A DNA stretch of 64,000 nucleotides from Leptoclinus maculatus. Taxonomy: Eukaryota > Chordata > Actinopteri > Perciformes > Stichaeidae. Below, piece by piece: positions 1-13,332 of the stretch. A program made the position numbers and the translations under genes. The notes below the pieces were generated by a model. The model had not been told where the DNA came from, made no database searches, and saw only the letters and a list, made by a program, of their open reading frames with translations. The DNA lies in assembly GCA_032191485.1 (NCBI GenBank), contig JAVDOI010000003.1, positions 10,106,986-10,170,985 on the forward strand, in the 5' to 3' direction. Every line of letters starts with the position of its first letter. Position 1 is the first letter of the stretch.

Positions 1-1123
1 ATGAGCGACTGCACAAAGAGGAGATCAGCTTGGTTAGCTCAATGTAAACATCCCATACAAAGCGCCCAATACAATCATGAACTACGCACGCTCACTCCCT
101 CACAGTGCTGGCACAGTCGTCTGCACCTGACCCAACTTTATTGCCCCTGTGTGCCCTCTTTGGCTGAGCGTGTTGTGTGTGGAGGTTTTGTGTGAACAGC
201 TGGGTTGAAGACTCCAGGCTCCAGAGCCTGGTCATCTAATATCTCCTGGCTGGCCCTGAGGTCTCCAGTCCTGGGGAAACACCAGCCATAAAGAACCTCT
301 TATCTGGACGGGGGCCCCTTTATATCGTGCTGCTAATAAAACACCACAGAGACTCTTTGACTGTATTCTAAATCCCTGCCATGTCTTAGATAGCAACTCA
401 AAAGAGTGAATCATCGAGGCTTTTGCCATCTTAATCTTTCTGATATTTGTATGGCTCAGCCTCTTATTCCTCCAAATGAAGTTACACTTGATGAATCAGT
501 TGTTAAGCAGACAACTTCTCGATTACACTGGCAACAAAATCAAGGAGTCAATTCTAGCTTTGATAGAGTCAGAGTTATTTCAGACTTTCAAATGCAAACT
601 GAAGCAGTTGATGTTAACCTACTTAATGCCATTTCAAATCCAATAAGTTAAGGAGCCACCATTTAAGTGTAATGTTACTATTACACAGATCTCTGCGAAC
701 CACATAAAGAACTGATTATCAAACACTGGCGCCACTGTCTGTGAAGCCACACAACACTGCTGACCATCTCATCATGAGATTCCCATTAGTGTTACATTAG
801 ACCACTCTGGCTTGGTGCACATGTGTCGTGAAGAGGAGGAGAGTAAGGCAGCAACTCCAGCAGAGATTTAAAGGGATACCTTAAAGTTAAGATTTTCATC
901 ATATCAAATCCCATTCCTGATCATATATATCATTCAATGTGTTTGCATTCTGTCATTTCCTCTCTACATAGTGACAGGGCTACTGGCGGGGTCCGCCTTT
1001 TCCCACAAACTGTGCATCTACGAACAAGGGGGTTTGCATTTCACACGTTAATCCTCTATGCTCATAGTTGTTTTGTGTGCGCTGTGATCAGATACACCAG
1101 TTTCCTCTTCCTCACTCGTCATT

Positions 1124-1159
1124 GAGTTCCTTTCAAACGTGTCGTTTTGAAAGGAACTC
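1124..1159. repeat. 14-bp inverted repeat with a short loop
   Basis: GAGTTCCTTTCAAA at 1124-1137 and TTTGAAAGGAACTC at 1146-1159. The loop is CGTGTCGT, itself partly pairing. Confidence 0.95.
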
Positions 1160-1254
1160 TGGGACCCGTTATGATTTAAAAACACACTTGCCTTTACCAT
1201 CAGTAACCACAGGTCTCGCCAAAAATCGCACCAACCTGAACAAAGACAACGTTA

Positions 1255-1520
1255 GCGACTAGCTGGTGAATAAAGTGGCATATGAAGCAACTTCAGAGCC
1301 ACATATTTTCCACAGGAGTTGATGAAGACAAAAAAAACAGAGCTAAAAGGAGAGTAAATATTGGACTTACGTATACAAAGTCGCCAGAAACACAATTCCA
1401 AATGAGTGCTAATGTTGCTTCATATCTGTCTAAACTTTTTGTTAACACCTTCGCCATGTCATCAGAAACAGTGATACTATTTCACTGTTGTGTTTACAAC
1501 CGATTGTTTCCACTGCCCCC
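1255..1520 (+). mobile_element. Dispersed repeat family A, copy 1
   Basis: Shares the ordered blocks CTAGCTGGTGAATAAAG, AGCTAAAAGGAGAGTAAATA, TTGGACTTACGTATACAAAG and CCAAATGAGTGCTAATGTT with copies near 8255, 12470 and 22018. No coding capacity. Class unknown. Confidence 0.6.
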
Positions 1521-2540
1521 AAGTGTCCAAACACTCAGTTATTACAAGTTAAAAGCCACATATGGAAGCTTACATCTGGGCTCAGTGCAGCCTCGGTTTA
1601 GTTGACCACTGAGTTCCTTCACCGGGGTTTGGGGCAGACGTGCCTTCCACAGCAGTACTTATGGAGTGAGGGGAGTGACAGTTGACCTTGTGGTCTCAGA
1701 CTTGTTTTTCTAGCCTGTAGGCCACTGCTGCCTCATATACAGTACATAACTCTTCCTCTGTCTAGTCTGCCTTTCTTCCTCCGGGCATCTCGCCAGTGCC
1801 TTAAGCCATCTGGATGGACACAGGAAATTACTTGGTCATCCAGACGAATCTCAGTGGAGGCTAGCCGATTGTTTTAGATCCTAATGAGCTGCTTATAAAA
1901 GCGGCACTTCCTGTCTTTCCATCCCACATTTCTACAACCATCCATACCACCAGACAAAATCAAGGAAAAGATGCTCTTTCCCTCTTAAAATGTCTAAAAT
2001 CTTTCCCTTTTTTACATTTTTTTAACCTCTGCCATGCTTTGCCCACCACAGCATTACCAAAGAAGTAGTAGTTGAAGTAGAGAAGGGAAACGAGGCCAGT
2101 TTGGTGGGTAAGGGCCACTGCTCTTGGCAAAAAGTAGAGAAATCTGATCCAGGATTACAAACATGCCCACGACAATAACACAGATCCATTGTGTCATTTT
2201 AGGACAAAGGGGCTTTAAGTGTCTCAGTGCAGTGCAATTGTAAACGTGGACTTACTCTCTAACTCTAATGAACAACTATTGTCCTCATGAAAAGTTGTGT
2301 ATTCTTTGCATTTGAAATGAAAATGAAATGCTGTATTTAGGCACCGAGGCTTATTTGCTCTAGTCCTTTAGGCTGTTGTGATGTTTTATTGGCTCAACAA
2401 GCTGGGCTTAATCAGTCTGTCACCGTCTGAGCACAATTAACATAATAACCATATAATATTGAGAGTCATTACAAGGGGGACTATTAAATTGTAGAGGCGG
2501 TAACCGCAATGTGACTCAGCACACATACAGTACACGCATG

Positions 2541-2544
<4 letters not shown>

Positions 2545-2629
<85 letters not shown>
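2545..2629. repeat. (CA)n microsatellite, about 85 bp
   Basis: Uninterrupted CA run, bordered on both sides by GCATGCAC/CGCATGCA, giving a symmetric start and end. Confidence 0.98.
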
Positions 2630-2632
<3 letters not shown>

Positions 2633-3731
2633 TGCACAGCAGTAATTAAATCTCAAAATCCAGTACAGTGAGCAGCTAGATTCATGTCCTGACATGTACC
2701 CTGACCTCAGCAGAGCGAGAAGCAGCCCCGAGGCATGCATCCACACTTTAATAACTCTGACACGCTGCTTCGGCTACAATCTTCTGCAGCCTCCCGGCAA
2801 TGTGAATGTAAAAAAAGCCAAATGAAATCCCGTAATTTACAAAAAGTACACCTATAATAAAGTTGCAAACAGACTCTGCTCTTGCAGAGGATGTGTATGA
2901 CTGACACATGCTGCTTTTGAAAGGAGTTTGTCTTTTGGACTTGTGTTGCCCTCTCCTCCAGCTCCAGCACAACGTGCAACATAAAAGCTAGCCACTTCAG
3001 AGAGCTTGTTGAGCTTTCAACTTCAACATGCGCCTCCTGAGACCTCCACTCACTGTCAGAGCATTCAGAACAAAGCACACCATCCACACGGCAGCCGCTG
3101 GAAACATTAGGCTGCAGTGTGTGTGTGCGTGTGTTTGTGTGTGTGAAAGATAGTGGGGAGGGCACACTGCATTAATGCATGGAGATACTATTTCATAAGG
3201 TTGCTGTTTATCCTTGTTTGGTTTCTAACTTGACTGACATTGATTTGGTTGCTGTGTTAGTGTTCAAATGCCGTTACACACAGTGTGTCAGTCAGAGAAA
3301 CAGTATTAAACAAGATGCTTATCCGTTTGGCACGGACTGGATGCTCGTGGTTTTGCAATGATGCATTATAACATATAAACCAGAAAAAGATGTGCAACTC
3401 CAAAATCAAACATCGTAAACGAGTTTCCCGGAGAAGAAAAGGTGTATGTCATGTGTGTACAATGCACATAACGAAATGCCCTTTTGTTGCTCTCCATGTC
3501 ATATGGACTCAACATTTTTACAGTGAAGCTCTGGAGAGTTGGAGGACCAAGAAGTACAGTGGCATAGCTTGAAAGCAAAAATGACTCAGACAGCTATGAG
3601 CACACCTAACTAAATGGCAATCCCTGCTCGTTCAATCTAATTTGTCCTTTCTTTTTCATGTTGTCCTTGGCTCGGACGCAAACACGTCTTCAAAGGAAAT
3701 AGTTGACCCATGTCCCGCCTCCCTCCAGCCA

Positions 3732-3757
3732 ACACACACACACACACACACACACAC
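3732..3757. repeat. (CA)n microsatellite
   Basis: Uninterrupted CA run of about 26 bp. Confidence 0.97.
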
Positions 3758-3963
3758 TGTGCCCCTAGCCAACACACTTTGGTTTCTAACTCTCCTTGAA
3801 GACGGACACATCAAAGACATCCGTTGGAATGAGTGACCTGGTCTGACCACCATGACTGGAACCTAGTTTCTCTAAACAAGCACAACTCCAAGCTATGACT
3901 CTGCAGGTCACCTGTCTCACCACAACCTGCGGCGGGGGAAGAGGGGGTGAGGAGAGTGAGGCC

Positions 3964-4103
3964 GGGGGGGGGGGGTATTTTTTTCCCCTGCTCTCACACA
4001 CCTGCAAGGTTGCAATTTCCTTCACACTCCTCAGGTTCCTGTACTCCTGTCTCTTTTAGACATGTGAGCCTTCTTCTCACCCCCCGCCCCCCCCCCCCCC
4101 CCC
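3964..4103. repeat. Poly-G then poly-C runs
   Basis: G12 at 3964-3975 and a C-rich run (one G interruption) at 4081-4103, about 105 bp apart and complementary. Lengths may be unreliable in the assembly. Confidence 0.9.
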
Positions 4104-4983
4104 ATCCTTCTCTCTTCACCTCATCTGGGCGCCATTAGCAGTGCCGCTGACACGCATGGCTCTGATAGGCGAGGAGCAGTGCAGAGACACGCTAAGTGTG
4201 CCAGTGGAAAATTCTACCCTCAACCTAAAACAGCAAGCCCACGTAGCCAGGCCACAACAATACTGCCACCTGGCTCAGTTGGGCATTTGCACCGGGGGGG
4301 GCTTTGGTCCCAGAGGAATAATAAGGAAAGTTGAGGAGGAAAAGAGAGCGGTACAAGATTTTCCTCAAACACAAAGTGCAATGAGTGGTGGAGCGAGCTG
4401 ACAGGAGGTCGGTCCTGACCCGTCACTCAGGTTGATGGATTCATCTGATGACAAGCCCAGCTGCTCACACAGCTCAAGCCTTCCCAAAGAGCGTCCGCTC
4501 AGAGCAAATTGGCCGTCCGCTCCAGTCAGAGCTGCCTGACTCAGATCTATGGGCTTAGCTGTTACCTGAGGCGAGTCAGGCCAAGAGACCGCCTCCCTCC
4601 CTAAATTATAGCCTTGCTTGGTTCCTAGTGCCTGAGGCTATGTGTGTGTGTAAATGCGTTGGCTAACTCGTTGCTTTACACATAAACACAAGCAGAGGCA
4701 CCAACACACCCAGAAAAACACAGATAGAGAGACGGGGGCCCTATCTCGTCCACTTATCTTTGTACAGAGTGTTCCAGATGAGCAGCTCAGTGGCCTTGGA
4801 CGTCCTCCCCTCCAGACAAAACTGTATACTGTAATTATCCTGTAATATGGCTGCTAGCGGCAAATGCTCTGTGCTCAACTACTTTATATTCCTTGAGGAA
4901 GAAGCCTTTGGCATTCCCACAATCTGCACGCTCCTGCTTACAGTACAACTACATTACAACAATGTGAGAGTGTATGAAGGGCA

Positions 4984-4988
<5 letters not shown>

Positions 4989-5039
<51 letters not shown>
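4989..5039. repeat. (TA)n microsatellite, about 50 bp
   Basis: Perfect TA alternation. Self-complementary and able to extrude as a cruciform. Confidence 0.98.
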
Positions 5040-6635
5040 CCCATATAGTATAACTGCACACAGGCTTTCTCCACATGCAGGACAACATCTGACCATATCT
5101 CAGCCCCTTTATTGGTCCTCATTGGACTAATTAGTCGCACAAATAATGTAACGGAACTGTCAATAACAACATTCTGTTTGTTGCCCACAGCGGTGTTTTC
5201 CACTGAGATTATTAAATGCCCGTCATCATTAAGTGAATTTAACTGGACTGAAATCTAATTGCACACTCTTGTGGTTTTGCTAACCGTCACATAAACTGCT
5301 TCGCATCAAACAATATATCCCCTTTAATTAATAGTCTGGTGAAGGCAAGACATTACAAGATGTCCCTGCTCCCGTCCCGTAAAATCACGACACAGTTCTA
5401 ATACGGGATGCGCTCGCCATTCAACTGCTACTCTTCCACATACTCATCATTAGAAGGTTCCAACACATTTACCACTCATGGGAGGACGCTTAGGACTCAT
5501 ACAAGAGCAGTATACATTAGTAGATGTCTGAGTGACTATCTTCATATGTTAAAGTTGATTTTAATTGGCAGTAAAATCTCTAATTCTTACAACATCAATA
5601 CATTTAAGAGAAAATAAATGTGTAACCATCTTTTTGCAATGTGCTCTATATTCTCTGTTTTTAAAAGTTGATCTTACTCTTCAAACTTTACTTAAATTGT
5701 ATTATTTGGTGTATACATATAGGCAGGTCATGGGACAGCTAAGCTTTTGACATGTTTATTTCCTGCTGGTAAGAGGCCTGTCATTAGGCTGTCATATTTA
5801 TCATATCCTAACATCAAGTCTTGTCACCAGCAATAAGCTAAGGAACAATTGTCTGTGATTCAGTTGAGATAAAGTAGGCCCCACTTATCTAAAGTAAACA
5901 AGAAAAATAAAAAACATTTGACTAGTGTGCATGTGAATGAGGGTAATTACAGTCTTTCAAACCACAAACAAAGGTTTCCACTGTTGCCAAACTGAGATTT
6001 GCAATGTTTAAACCTGCAGCAGTAATGATTTTCTTTTTACTTTCAGTCTTGTGTACACTTTGGTGAAAAAAAACCCACCTTACAGATAATTTGATCCACA
6101 TTAATTTCAACAGAGAAAACACATTTGCAGCAACGTGAAATTCAACGGTGGCTGTCATGTGAGTTATGGAGATTACAGATCACAGATCATCACGCTCCAG
6201 CACACAATAAAGCCACCTGTTACATAGACCACCTTCAGCAACACATTGCACTGCCTGCAGAGCACATGATGATCACTTCAAAGCTGTTCTCACAGAAGGC
6301 TCTTATCTGATCCAGGAGTTCTCATTGTGCACTCATTGCGCTGTCACTGTAATAAAAGCCATGATGTTGATTTAAGGACGGATACCACTACACTGACATG
6401 TTTCCGTTGTGTAGTATCGCCTTTCTGCAACATTTCTTCTTGCTAACACCATTGAAGGTGTAATGTTCAGTTGTCAGTAAGTAACTTGTTGGGGTTTTCT
6501 TAAGCTCAAACCACAGGGAAAGTTTGCTGTTGTGTTTTTATACTCTGATTTCACGGTCACAACTGTCAAAATGCCCGAACCAATCCATTGCAAACTTGTG
6601 GTCTTGTGACAGTCTTGAGATTTGGTTGGAAATTT

Positions 6636-6699
6636 GAGTTTTTTTTACAGTAAATCTGAGTTTTTTTACAGTAAATCTGAGTTTTTTTACAGTAAATCT
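6636..6699. repeat. Three tandem copies of a 21-22 bp unit
   Basis: The unit GAG-T(7-8)-ACAGTAAATCT occurs three times in a row (22, 21 and 21 bp), differing only by one T. It lies between the inverted repeats GTCTTGAGA (6612-6620) and TCTCAAGAC (6701-6709). Confidence 0.97.
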
Positions 6700-6967
6700 G
6701 TCTCAAGACCTTATAACTTTGGGTTAAACCCTTTCAGTGGTCTGGCCTGGGCGCCTGATGGAAGATGCTTCACAGTTACAGCTCAATAAATGTCTCGCTT
6801 ACAAATCCACAGTTACACAGTTTAATTTTGGAAAAATATGTTATTGTTAAGTCATGTATATTCAGTTTTAAGTGAGAATAGCTTCTAAAAATGAACATAT
6901 GTTGCACTCACAATGCTATACTTGAATTGGCTAACTAAAGCTACACGGTAGATGGTCTTGTATTTAT

Positions 6968-7232
6968 TTAACGCCTTGCTCGTCTTTAAACCCACTCAAA
7001 GCACTTCACACTACATGTCAACATTCACCCATTAACATGCATACACTGACGGCAGAGGCCGCCATGCAAGGTGTCACCTGCTCATCAGATTCTAATCTAA
7101 GCATTCACACAACGATGGCACAGCCTTCATTCGGGCTTCAGTATCTTGCCCAAAGGACACTTCGACATGCGGACTGGATCAAACCGCCGTTCTTCCGATT
7201 GGTGAACTGAGCCACAGCCGCCCATATATCGG
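6968..7232. mobile_element. Common teleost interspersed repeat
   Basis: Contains CTCAAAGCACTTCACACTAC, ACATTCACCCATTAACATGC, CATGCAAGGTGTCACCTGCT, TCTTGCCCAAAGGACACTTC and CTGAGCCACAGCCGCCC. I recognise this ordered set from many fish genomes. There is no open frame, and it is truncated or diverged at the edges. Confidence 0.7.
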
Positions 7233-8254
7233 TCAACAAGTACAGTACAGTACTCAAACAGACACACGTGTCGTTGCTCCTACACGTTTAGCTACCTTGA
7301 CACGACCGGCCTTGAGGACACCTCTGTCTTAAAACTCTTATCCGTAACAGGAAGACATCAGTTCTATAACTGAAAAGAATATGAATTTGAAAAAAACATG
7401 ACCTAAATAAACGAAAAGGGAAGTGAAGAACAAGTGAAAGACATTGTGACTTGAAAGAAGAAACCAAAACTGAAAACTTTTCTTTTCTTCAAAACATTTC
7501 CAATACTTTGAAGCTCTTTTCACTTTCAAAACTTATTTCACTTTCAAAAAACGTATTTGACTTTCAAAACTTTTCTTTTCTTTCAAGAATGACTGTAGGT
7601 GCCTTAAAATAAGTACCAAATACTGTGATTTAACTGTACTGTGTATGCGGGGAAGATACAAAGAGGAGAGGCTGGATGAGAGAAATGGGAACAGAAAGAA
7701 ACAGATAGGAAGAGAGAGATGTCACAGTCAGAGACAGAAAGACTGTGTGTAAAGTCAGTGTTCTAGAGGTCTGGAGTGTCTTTGATGTCGGTCGAGTAGT
7801 GCCCACATGTCCAGCCCCTCTCTGCCAGGAAATTACAACTCCGTCCCCCTGGAGCCCCGCTGACTGCTGGGAGAAACACTCTCTGTTTGAAGTTCTAAAG
7901 AGGGATCTCCAATGCAATTTAGCCTTTCATCTCTTCCCTTCTCTTTTGTCTGTGATTCATCTAGACTCTGGCAAAGTTAGCAACATTTTCACAAGTCACA
8001 AGTAATATTGTACTGCTTCGTAAAAAATAGCAGCTAGCGAGACAAAGAGAGAAATGCAACAATAAGCAGAATGATACGGAAGATGCACAACCTCTGTCCC
8101 TGTAATCATCGAACATTAATGACGGTCGTTTATGCAATTACTCCACATCTCAAGGTCTATTATGTAGCTGCTCTGGAGCTTTTGATCATGTCACATTTTT
8201 CAAATCGGCATTTTTTGAGCAGTTTAAAAGCTGCTATAATCAATATTGTTGGCT

Positions 8255-8720
8255 CGTAGTGATCAACTCACATTCAATTATCACCTGATTCTGCATTTCC
8301 ACTCTCTACAGAGCAATTTAGCATCATTCAGGTCATTGTTTTGGTTTTACAATGCCTGCAACTGTTTTTGGTTGGTTGCTCTCATCAGCATGGTTTCCAG
8401 ACACAGCAGGCAGCCATTTAAGCCAAAAAGCTTGTTTAAACCCAATATACACTACCCTAGGACCAAATGGCTGACAGACAAAGTTAATAACTAGCCGGTG
8501 GAGCGTTTAGCTGCTAAAGTGCCAGATTTTCCCCTCAGGAGTTGGTAGAGGTCAGACCAGCTAAAATGAGAGTGAAAATTGGACTTACATCCGTCACGGT
8601 GCCAGACACTCAACTCCAAATGAATGCTAATGTTTCTCTATTTCTGCTGGATGTGTAAATAGACTGTTTGCTAGCATGTTTGCCATGTCAAATCTACAAG
8701 TTGTCAATATTGTGTTTTTG
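8255..8720 (+). mobile_element. Dispersed repeat family A, copy 2
   Basis: The longest copy. It includes the 5' part TTATCACCTGATTCTGCA, then GTTTAGCTGCTAAAGTGCCA, GAGAGTGAAAATTGGACTTA and CCAAATGAATGCTAATGTT. Same orientation as the other copies. Confidence 0.65.
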
Positions 8721-11700
8721 TTTGTGCTGCCCCAAGCGACCAAAAAAAAACACAAAAGAAATACAGATTTTAAATTCTCAGGGCCAAAAAGTAAATTCCA
8801 ACATCCAAAATTCCATGACAATTGGGCAAGCTCCATCTACTGATAAAATGTATCGTAAAAAATTGACGTAAAAATGTTTTTTCAACGGCAGTTTTCCAAG
8901 TCTGACAATGAACTTTTCACCTTAATTATGTTACTATTATTTTTGAAAGAGTCACTGAAATCCTATACTCTAGCTTTATTGCTGGATTAGTCTTTAACAC
9001 AGTATCTTGTGGCTGTAGCTGTTATGCTTTCACTATTATTTACTGACCATGTTGACCTTGAGGTGGCCAATAAGTTAAAAGTGCAACACTCCCTTTCCCT
9101 TCCACCCATTTGACAAGTGCAGCTCTTTTCCCCTCAGAGCCTCTGTTTGGACCATAACTCAGCAGATCTGCCAGTGTACAAACTCAAGATCCAACATCTG
9201 TCTTCTTTCTATTGTGGAAAGAGCTTGGCGCCCTTTTACTTTGGAAAGGGTTCAGTTTCAGATTTGATACCCGACCAAAAAAAGAAACGTGCTTCTCAGG
9301 ATTCATAAGCCATCGCTGATGGGTTCATGCAGGCACAAACAGCTGTTTTGGGTTGCCCTCTATTTGCTCTGAGTTTTATTAATCGGCTCTTGGTTCACCC
9401 TGGTGATTAATGATACAGTAACAGTCTTGCATTGGACTGAACGAGCAGGGGAAACATAGTATGGACTGCAGACGCAGCTGGGGGTGTTTGCCTTCGCACT
9501 GAGTGGGATTAATGTTCAACAGGCTGTTGTTTGGCCAAAGTGGAGATTGCTTTTCAAATGTGGCACCACCCCACCTCCACATCCCTGCCAACTAAATAGA
9601 GTTCACTACACTCATGAGGTTGTGTGGGAGGGCCAGGTGATAAAACTTATTTTCTGGTTTGGTTCATCTAATGTGACTGGGGGACAACCTTTTCCAACAG
9701 CGAGGCAAAAATAAATGTGACCGCAGCAGATCATTTGATAGCTTTGGAGAAAAGGAGCGCTTTCATGACACAGCCACAATGTCACCACCACTGTTGACAA
9801 TGTTTTATTCTGAGAGGCAGGTTTTTCTTTCACCACTGGACCTCAGCCTGGACTCACAGGAGATGAGAGAATAACGGCCTGGTTCAGGTTAACCCTGGTG
9901 AGCATTAGACCCGTCCCCTCTGACTCTGGTTAAGTAGCCTCTTTGTAGCTTTACTACCCATAAAGCAGAATTTATCAGACTAATAGCAGTGATGGAGAAC
10001 TGCTTTCTCAAAAGTGAGACAGCCACTACGACTTCAAATGCATTTAAAAGTGCAAAACGTGGGCAAACTGCTTGTGTGTGCACAGTCACAACAAACGATG
10101 TAATTAGCAGGTCAGCGAGAGTACTGATGAATGATGATCAGACTGACAATGTTTGACAGCGTGCAGGTATATCATCATTACCTAAGCCAAATAACACCAG
10201 TCCATCTATAAGTGAGTTGTACTTCTCCTAATTGTATTCGACTGGACTGCGCAGTCAGGGAATTTGTTTTGAGTTAGCTTCAACCTGAAACATATGGAGC
10301 ACTATAATTTCTTGGCAGGCTTATGTGGCAAGTGCCTGACCCCTTCCTGTGGTTCTTTTGTTCTGAAAGGGGCCAGGAGGTATCGGGGGATTGCTTATCA
10401 CTCTGACACAGGATGCCAGCAGGGGTCATGGTGCAAGAGGGGAAGTGACAGTGTGGCACTTGCTTGTTTTCATGAGGAATGAGGCGATATTGTGACACAC
10501 GGCTGTGCACCTCAACAAAAACAGGAACAGTGATGACGTCCCTGAAGATTGTCAACTGCTATGGATGGTATTATTTTCTGCTGCACATACTTGGTGATAG
10601 TACTGAGTGTCGCTGCTTTTTATTACGTTCCATGTTGCATTCAGTCGGCCTTTACCTTGGGTTCACTTTTCATTATAGAACTTCACAAGTGCATTACAAC
10701 ACCTCCAGAAGAATGAAGAGAGCAGGAATGGGGCAGATCTAGTGTCATGTACTGGTTTTGGGTGTATGTGCCTGGTGAGGGGATGTGGTTCTCAGGTCTG
10801 GTTAAGACAGGAGGTTGATAATCTCACTGTGTCACAGGTGCATTTCCCTCGAGTATCTGTGGTTTTACACATGAGTAACACAGCTGTGCGTGTTTGCGTT
10901 TCACTCTGTAACAAAGAGACGACAGCTGCCGGAGTTTCAGGAAGAAGAGTGAAACGACCAAATGATTTCTGGAGTTTGTGGGGAAACGCAGGACTGACTT
11001 TTGCACAGAGGTGTTGCTATAAACTGTTACATGGCCCTGAGTTTCTAGAATGTTTTTCATTAGCACATTGCTATTTACTGCAAACGGCTGTAATAAAACA
11101 GCAGATTTACAATGCCTGGAAATTGTCTTTATTAGGTAATGAGAAATTGCATTTGTGTGGGTCAAGTGTTGGAGGACGTGCTGTGACATAATGCATTGAT
11201 GTTCACACTGTCTGGTTGGAAAATAGTATCTTCAGCTCATATATCCAGCAGCACAAAGATTAAAGATCCCCATGAACACATTGCTAAATGCTTCATTTAT
11301 CCTTGCCGTAGTTTGGTGCATTTACAGATTTACATGCAATAAATGAAAAAGGTTAAAGTCGTAAATGTCCAGCCAGATAAAAAGCTGTCCTAGAACAAAA
11401 GTCATAACATGTGTAAAAAAAAGAAAGGAAAAAAAAAGCCCATTAGCTCATAAATCATAGATGAACATGTTTGTCTTGTGACTGGTCTACACAGAAAGGG
11501 GAAAATAAGTTAGAGCTGGTCAAACGTCTCCACCCCCGTGACCTCTTGACCTCTGATCCCTGGGCCCCCTTCAGACCTCAGACTTCAGTTCAGGACTTTG
11601 ACCTCACCCACTTTAGCTCAGCGGGCTAATGGCCTGCCACTGTCACCGCCTGCCACAGTCTGACAGCTCTATGAGCCCTCATCACACTGGGCAAACTAGA

Positions 11701-12002
11701 GAGCTGGGCCAAGGGGAGGCCAAAGGGTGTGTGCTTCAGATCTCTGCACTTGTGTGACACAACACTGATTTCTGTTATGCTAGAAGCACACATGAACACA
11801 GAAGCAATAGTTACAGACATGAACACAGAGGGATTGTGTGTTTATAGTCAGTGGAAGCATATGGAAGCATGTAACCCACAGAATATTAAAACAAGGGCGA
11901 CTCTGGTGGTCACACGAATGGCAATGCAAAAGGAGAATTGTGTGTGTCTGTGTTAAGAGGTCCTGTGATGCCGAACAATGGTTCCTCTTCATCTGGTCAT
12001 GT

Positions 12003-12003
<1 letters not shown>

Positions 12004-12080
<77 letters not shown>
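12004..12080. repeat. (GT)n microsatellite, 77 bp
   Basis: Uninterrupted GT run, facing a CA array about 120 bp downstream. Confidence 0.98.
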
Positions 12081-12081
<1 letters not shown>

Positions 12082-12195
12082 ACGTGTGATTTTGTATACA
12101 ACTGTTTGAAAGTGTGTGTCCCTTGCGGTGCAGCTTGGTCACATGAAAATAGTGCTAATGAGGGACTGTTCACAGCTGGCACCAGACCTCAGCTG

Positions 12196-12202
<7 letters not shown>

Positions 12203-12255
<53 letters not shown>
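12203..12255. repeat. (CA)n microsatellite, 53 bp
   Basis: Uninterrupted CA run, complementary to the GT array at 12004-12080. Confidence 0.98.
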
Positions 12256-12258
<3 letters not shown>

Positions 12259-12469
12259 AGACACAGACACATTCACACACACTGCCAGAGATTAGAAAGT
12301 CTGGCAAAGAATAATGACAAGATTTTCTCCAGGTCTCACCAAGAAAAGTCATCCTGTCATCATGTGACAGAGGTCCCACGGTTTGCAAGGTTTAGTGTTT
12401 CAACACATAAGGGCGTATGAACACTTGATTTACAGTAAGCTACTATTTACCTGCCCAGCAATAACAAAG

Positions 12470-12868
12470 TAAGCCAACTAGCTTGTGAATAAAGTCCAAA
12501 TTTAGCGAGCTCTAAAGTAGGTGGAGACCAAAGAGGAGCTAAAAGGATTGGAATTTGAGACTTGTGGTCTAAACAGGTGACCACATACAAGACTCCAAAT
12601 TAAAACTATTTGGCTCCATGCAATTGTTTACTAACATCTTAGCCAAAGCAACTTATTAAAGTAGACTCGACGGAACCGCTACAACCTGCAAGGCAAATGT
12701 CATGTAGCACAGTCCAGCCAGCACTTATGCTAGCAGGAGAATCATGGGGGTACAAAGATGGTAGAATTGACACATTTCTGTAGGAATTGACTATTCTTTG
12801 CCCACTTCTTTCCTGGTTGTGCATTTCTTAGTTTGTTTCTCTGCCCTCTAGTGGCCAAAATATATCAT
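12470..12868 (+). mobile_element. Dispersed repeat family A, copy 3 (diverged)
   Basis: Begins AACTAGCTTGTGAATAAAG and has GGTGGAGACCAAAGAGGAGC, then a diverged middle. It ends in CTAGTGGCCAAAATAT at about 12849, the same tail as copy 4. Confidence 0.55.
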
Positions 12869-13305
12869 GCTAGAATTAACACTCAATAATAATAATATTA
12901 ACAAGAACGGTGCACTCAGTAGAGCGCAGATCACACACATCATTCAAACTCAAAAACAAACAGCGATGTATGCAGGCAATTGGCTAAAAGTCCACGTATA
13001 AGACATTTCATACAGTACATCATCACTGTTTCCTTCCTAAATAAAAGGATTTTAGCTGTGGGTTAGTTCACACTGGACACCTGGACAGGAGAGTATTCAC
13101 TCATATTCGCATGTGCACACCAACACATGCACACATACAGTTGAAGGCCTGTTGTACCAGTCAGTAATCACTGTCCCATTAGGAGGCTTTTGGCCATAGG
13201 GGGCTATTTTAAAAACCTTAATCCCTTGTCCCAGCGGGGGGCTTTTGCTGGCCACTGCCCAGCATCCAGGTGATACATTATAGGAGGGCACTGAATGATA
13301 TTTGC

Positions 13306-13332
13306 TGTGTGTGTGTGTGTGTGTGTGTGTGT
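13306..13332. repeat. (GT)n microsatellite
   Basis: Perfect GT run of 27 bp. Confidence 0.97.

Larger units (their letters stand above)
1..12000. other. Intergenic DNA, no gene found (part 1)
   Basis: No convincing exon. All open frames are short, and the longer ones come from CA/GT repeats or random sequence. The region holds microsatellites at 2545 and 3732, homopolymer runs near 3964 and 4081, a (TA)n tract at 4989, a small tandem repeat at 6636, and dispersed repeats at 1255, 6968 and 8255. Confidence 0.6.

Noticed and set aside
2707..3165. 152-codon minus-strand frame
   Set aside because: Partly driven by a GT-rich start and otherwise without features. No splice-compatible neighbours.
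10742..11191. 149-codon plus-strand and 121-codon minus-strand frames over the same DNA
   Set aside because: Open on both strands, no domain, no promoter or splice context. Judged to be chance.
12004..12255. Direct repeats as a CRISPR-like array
   Set aside because: These are dinucleotide microsatellites without unique spacers, and the DNA is eukaryotic.
11938..12420. 160-codon frame with long Val-Cys and Thr-His runs
   Set aside because: It is the translation of the GT and CA microsatellites. The other VCVCVC or HTHTHT frames in the window have the same cause.
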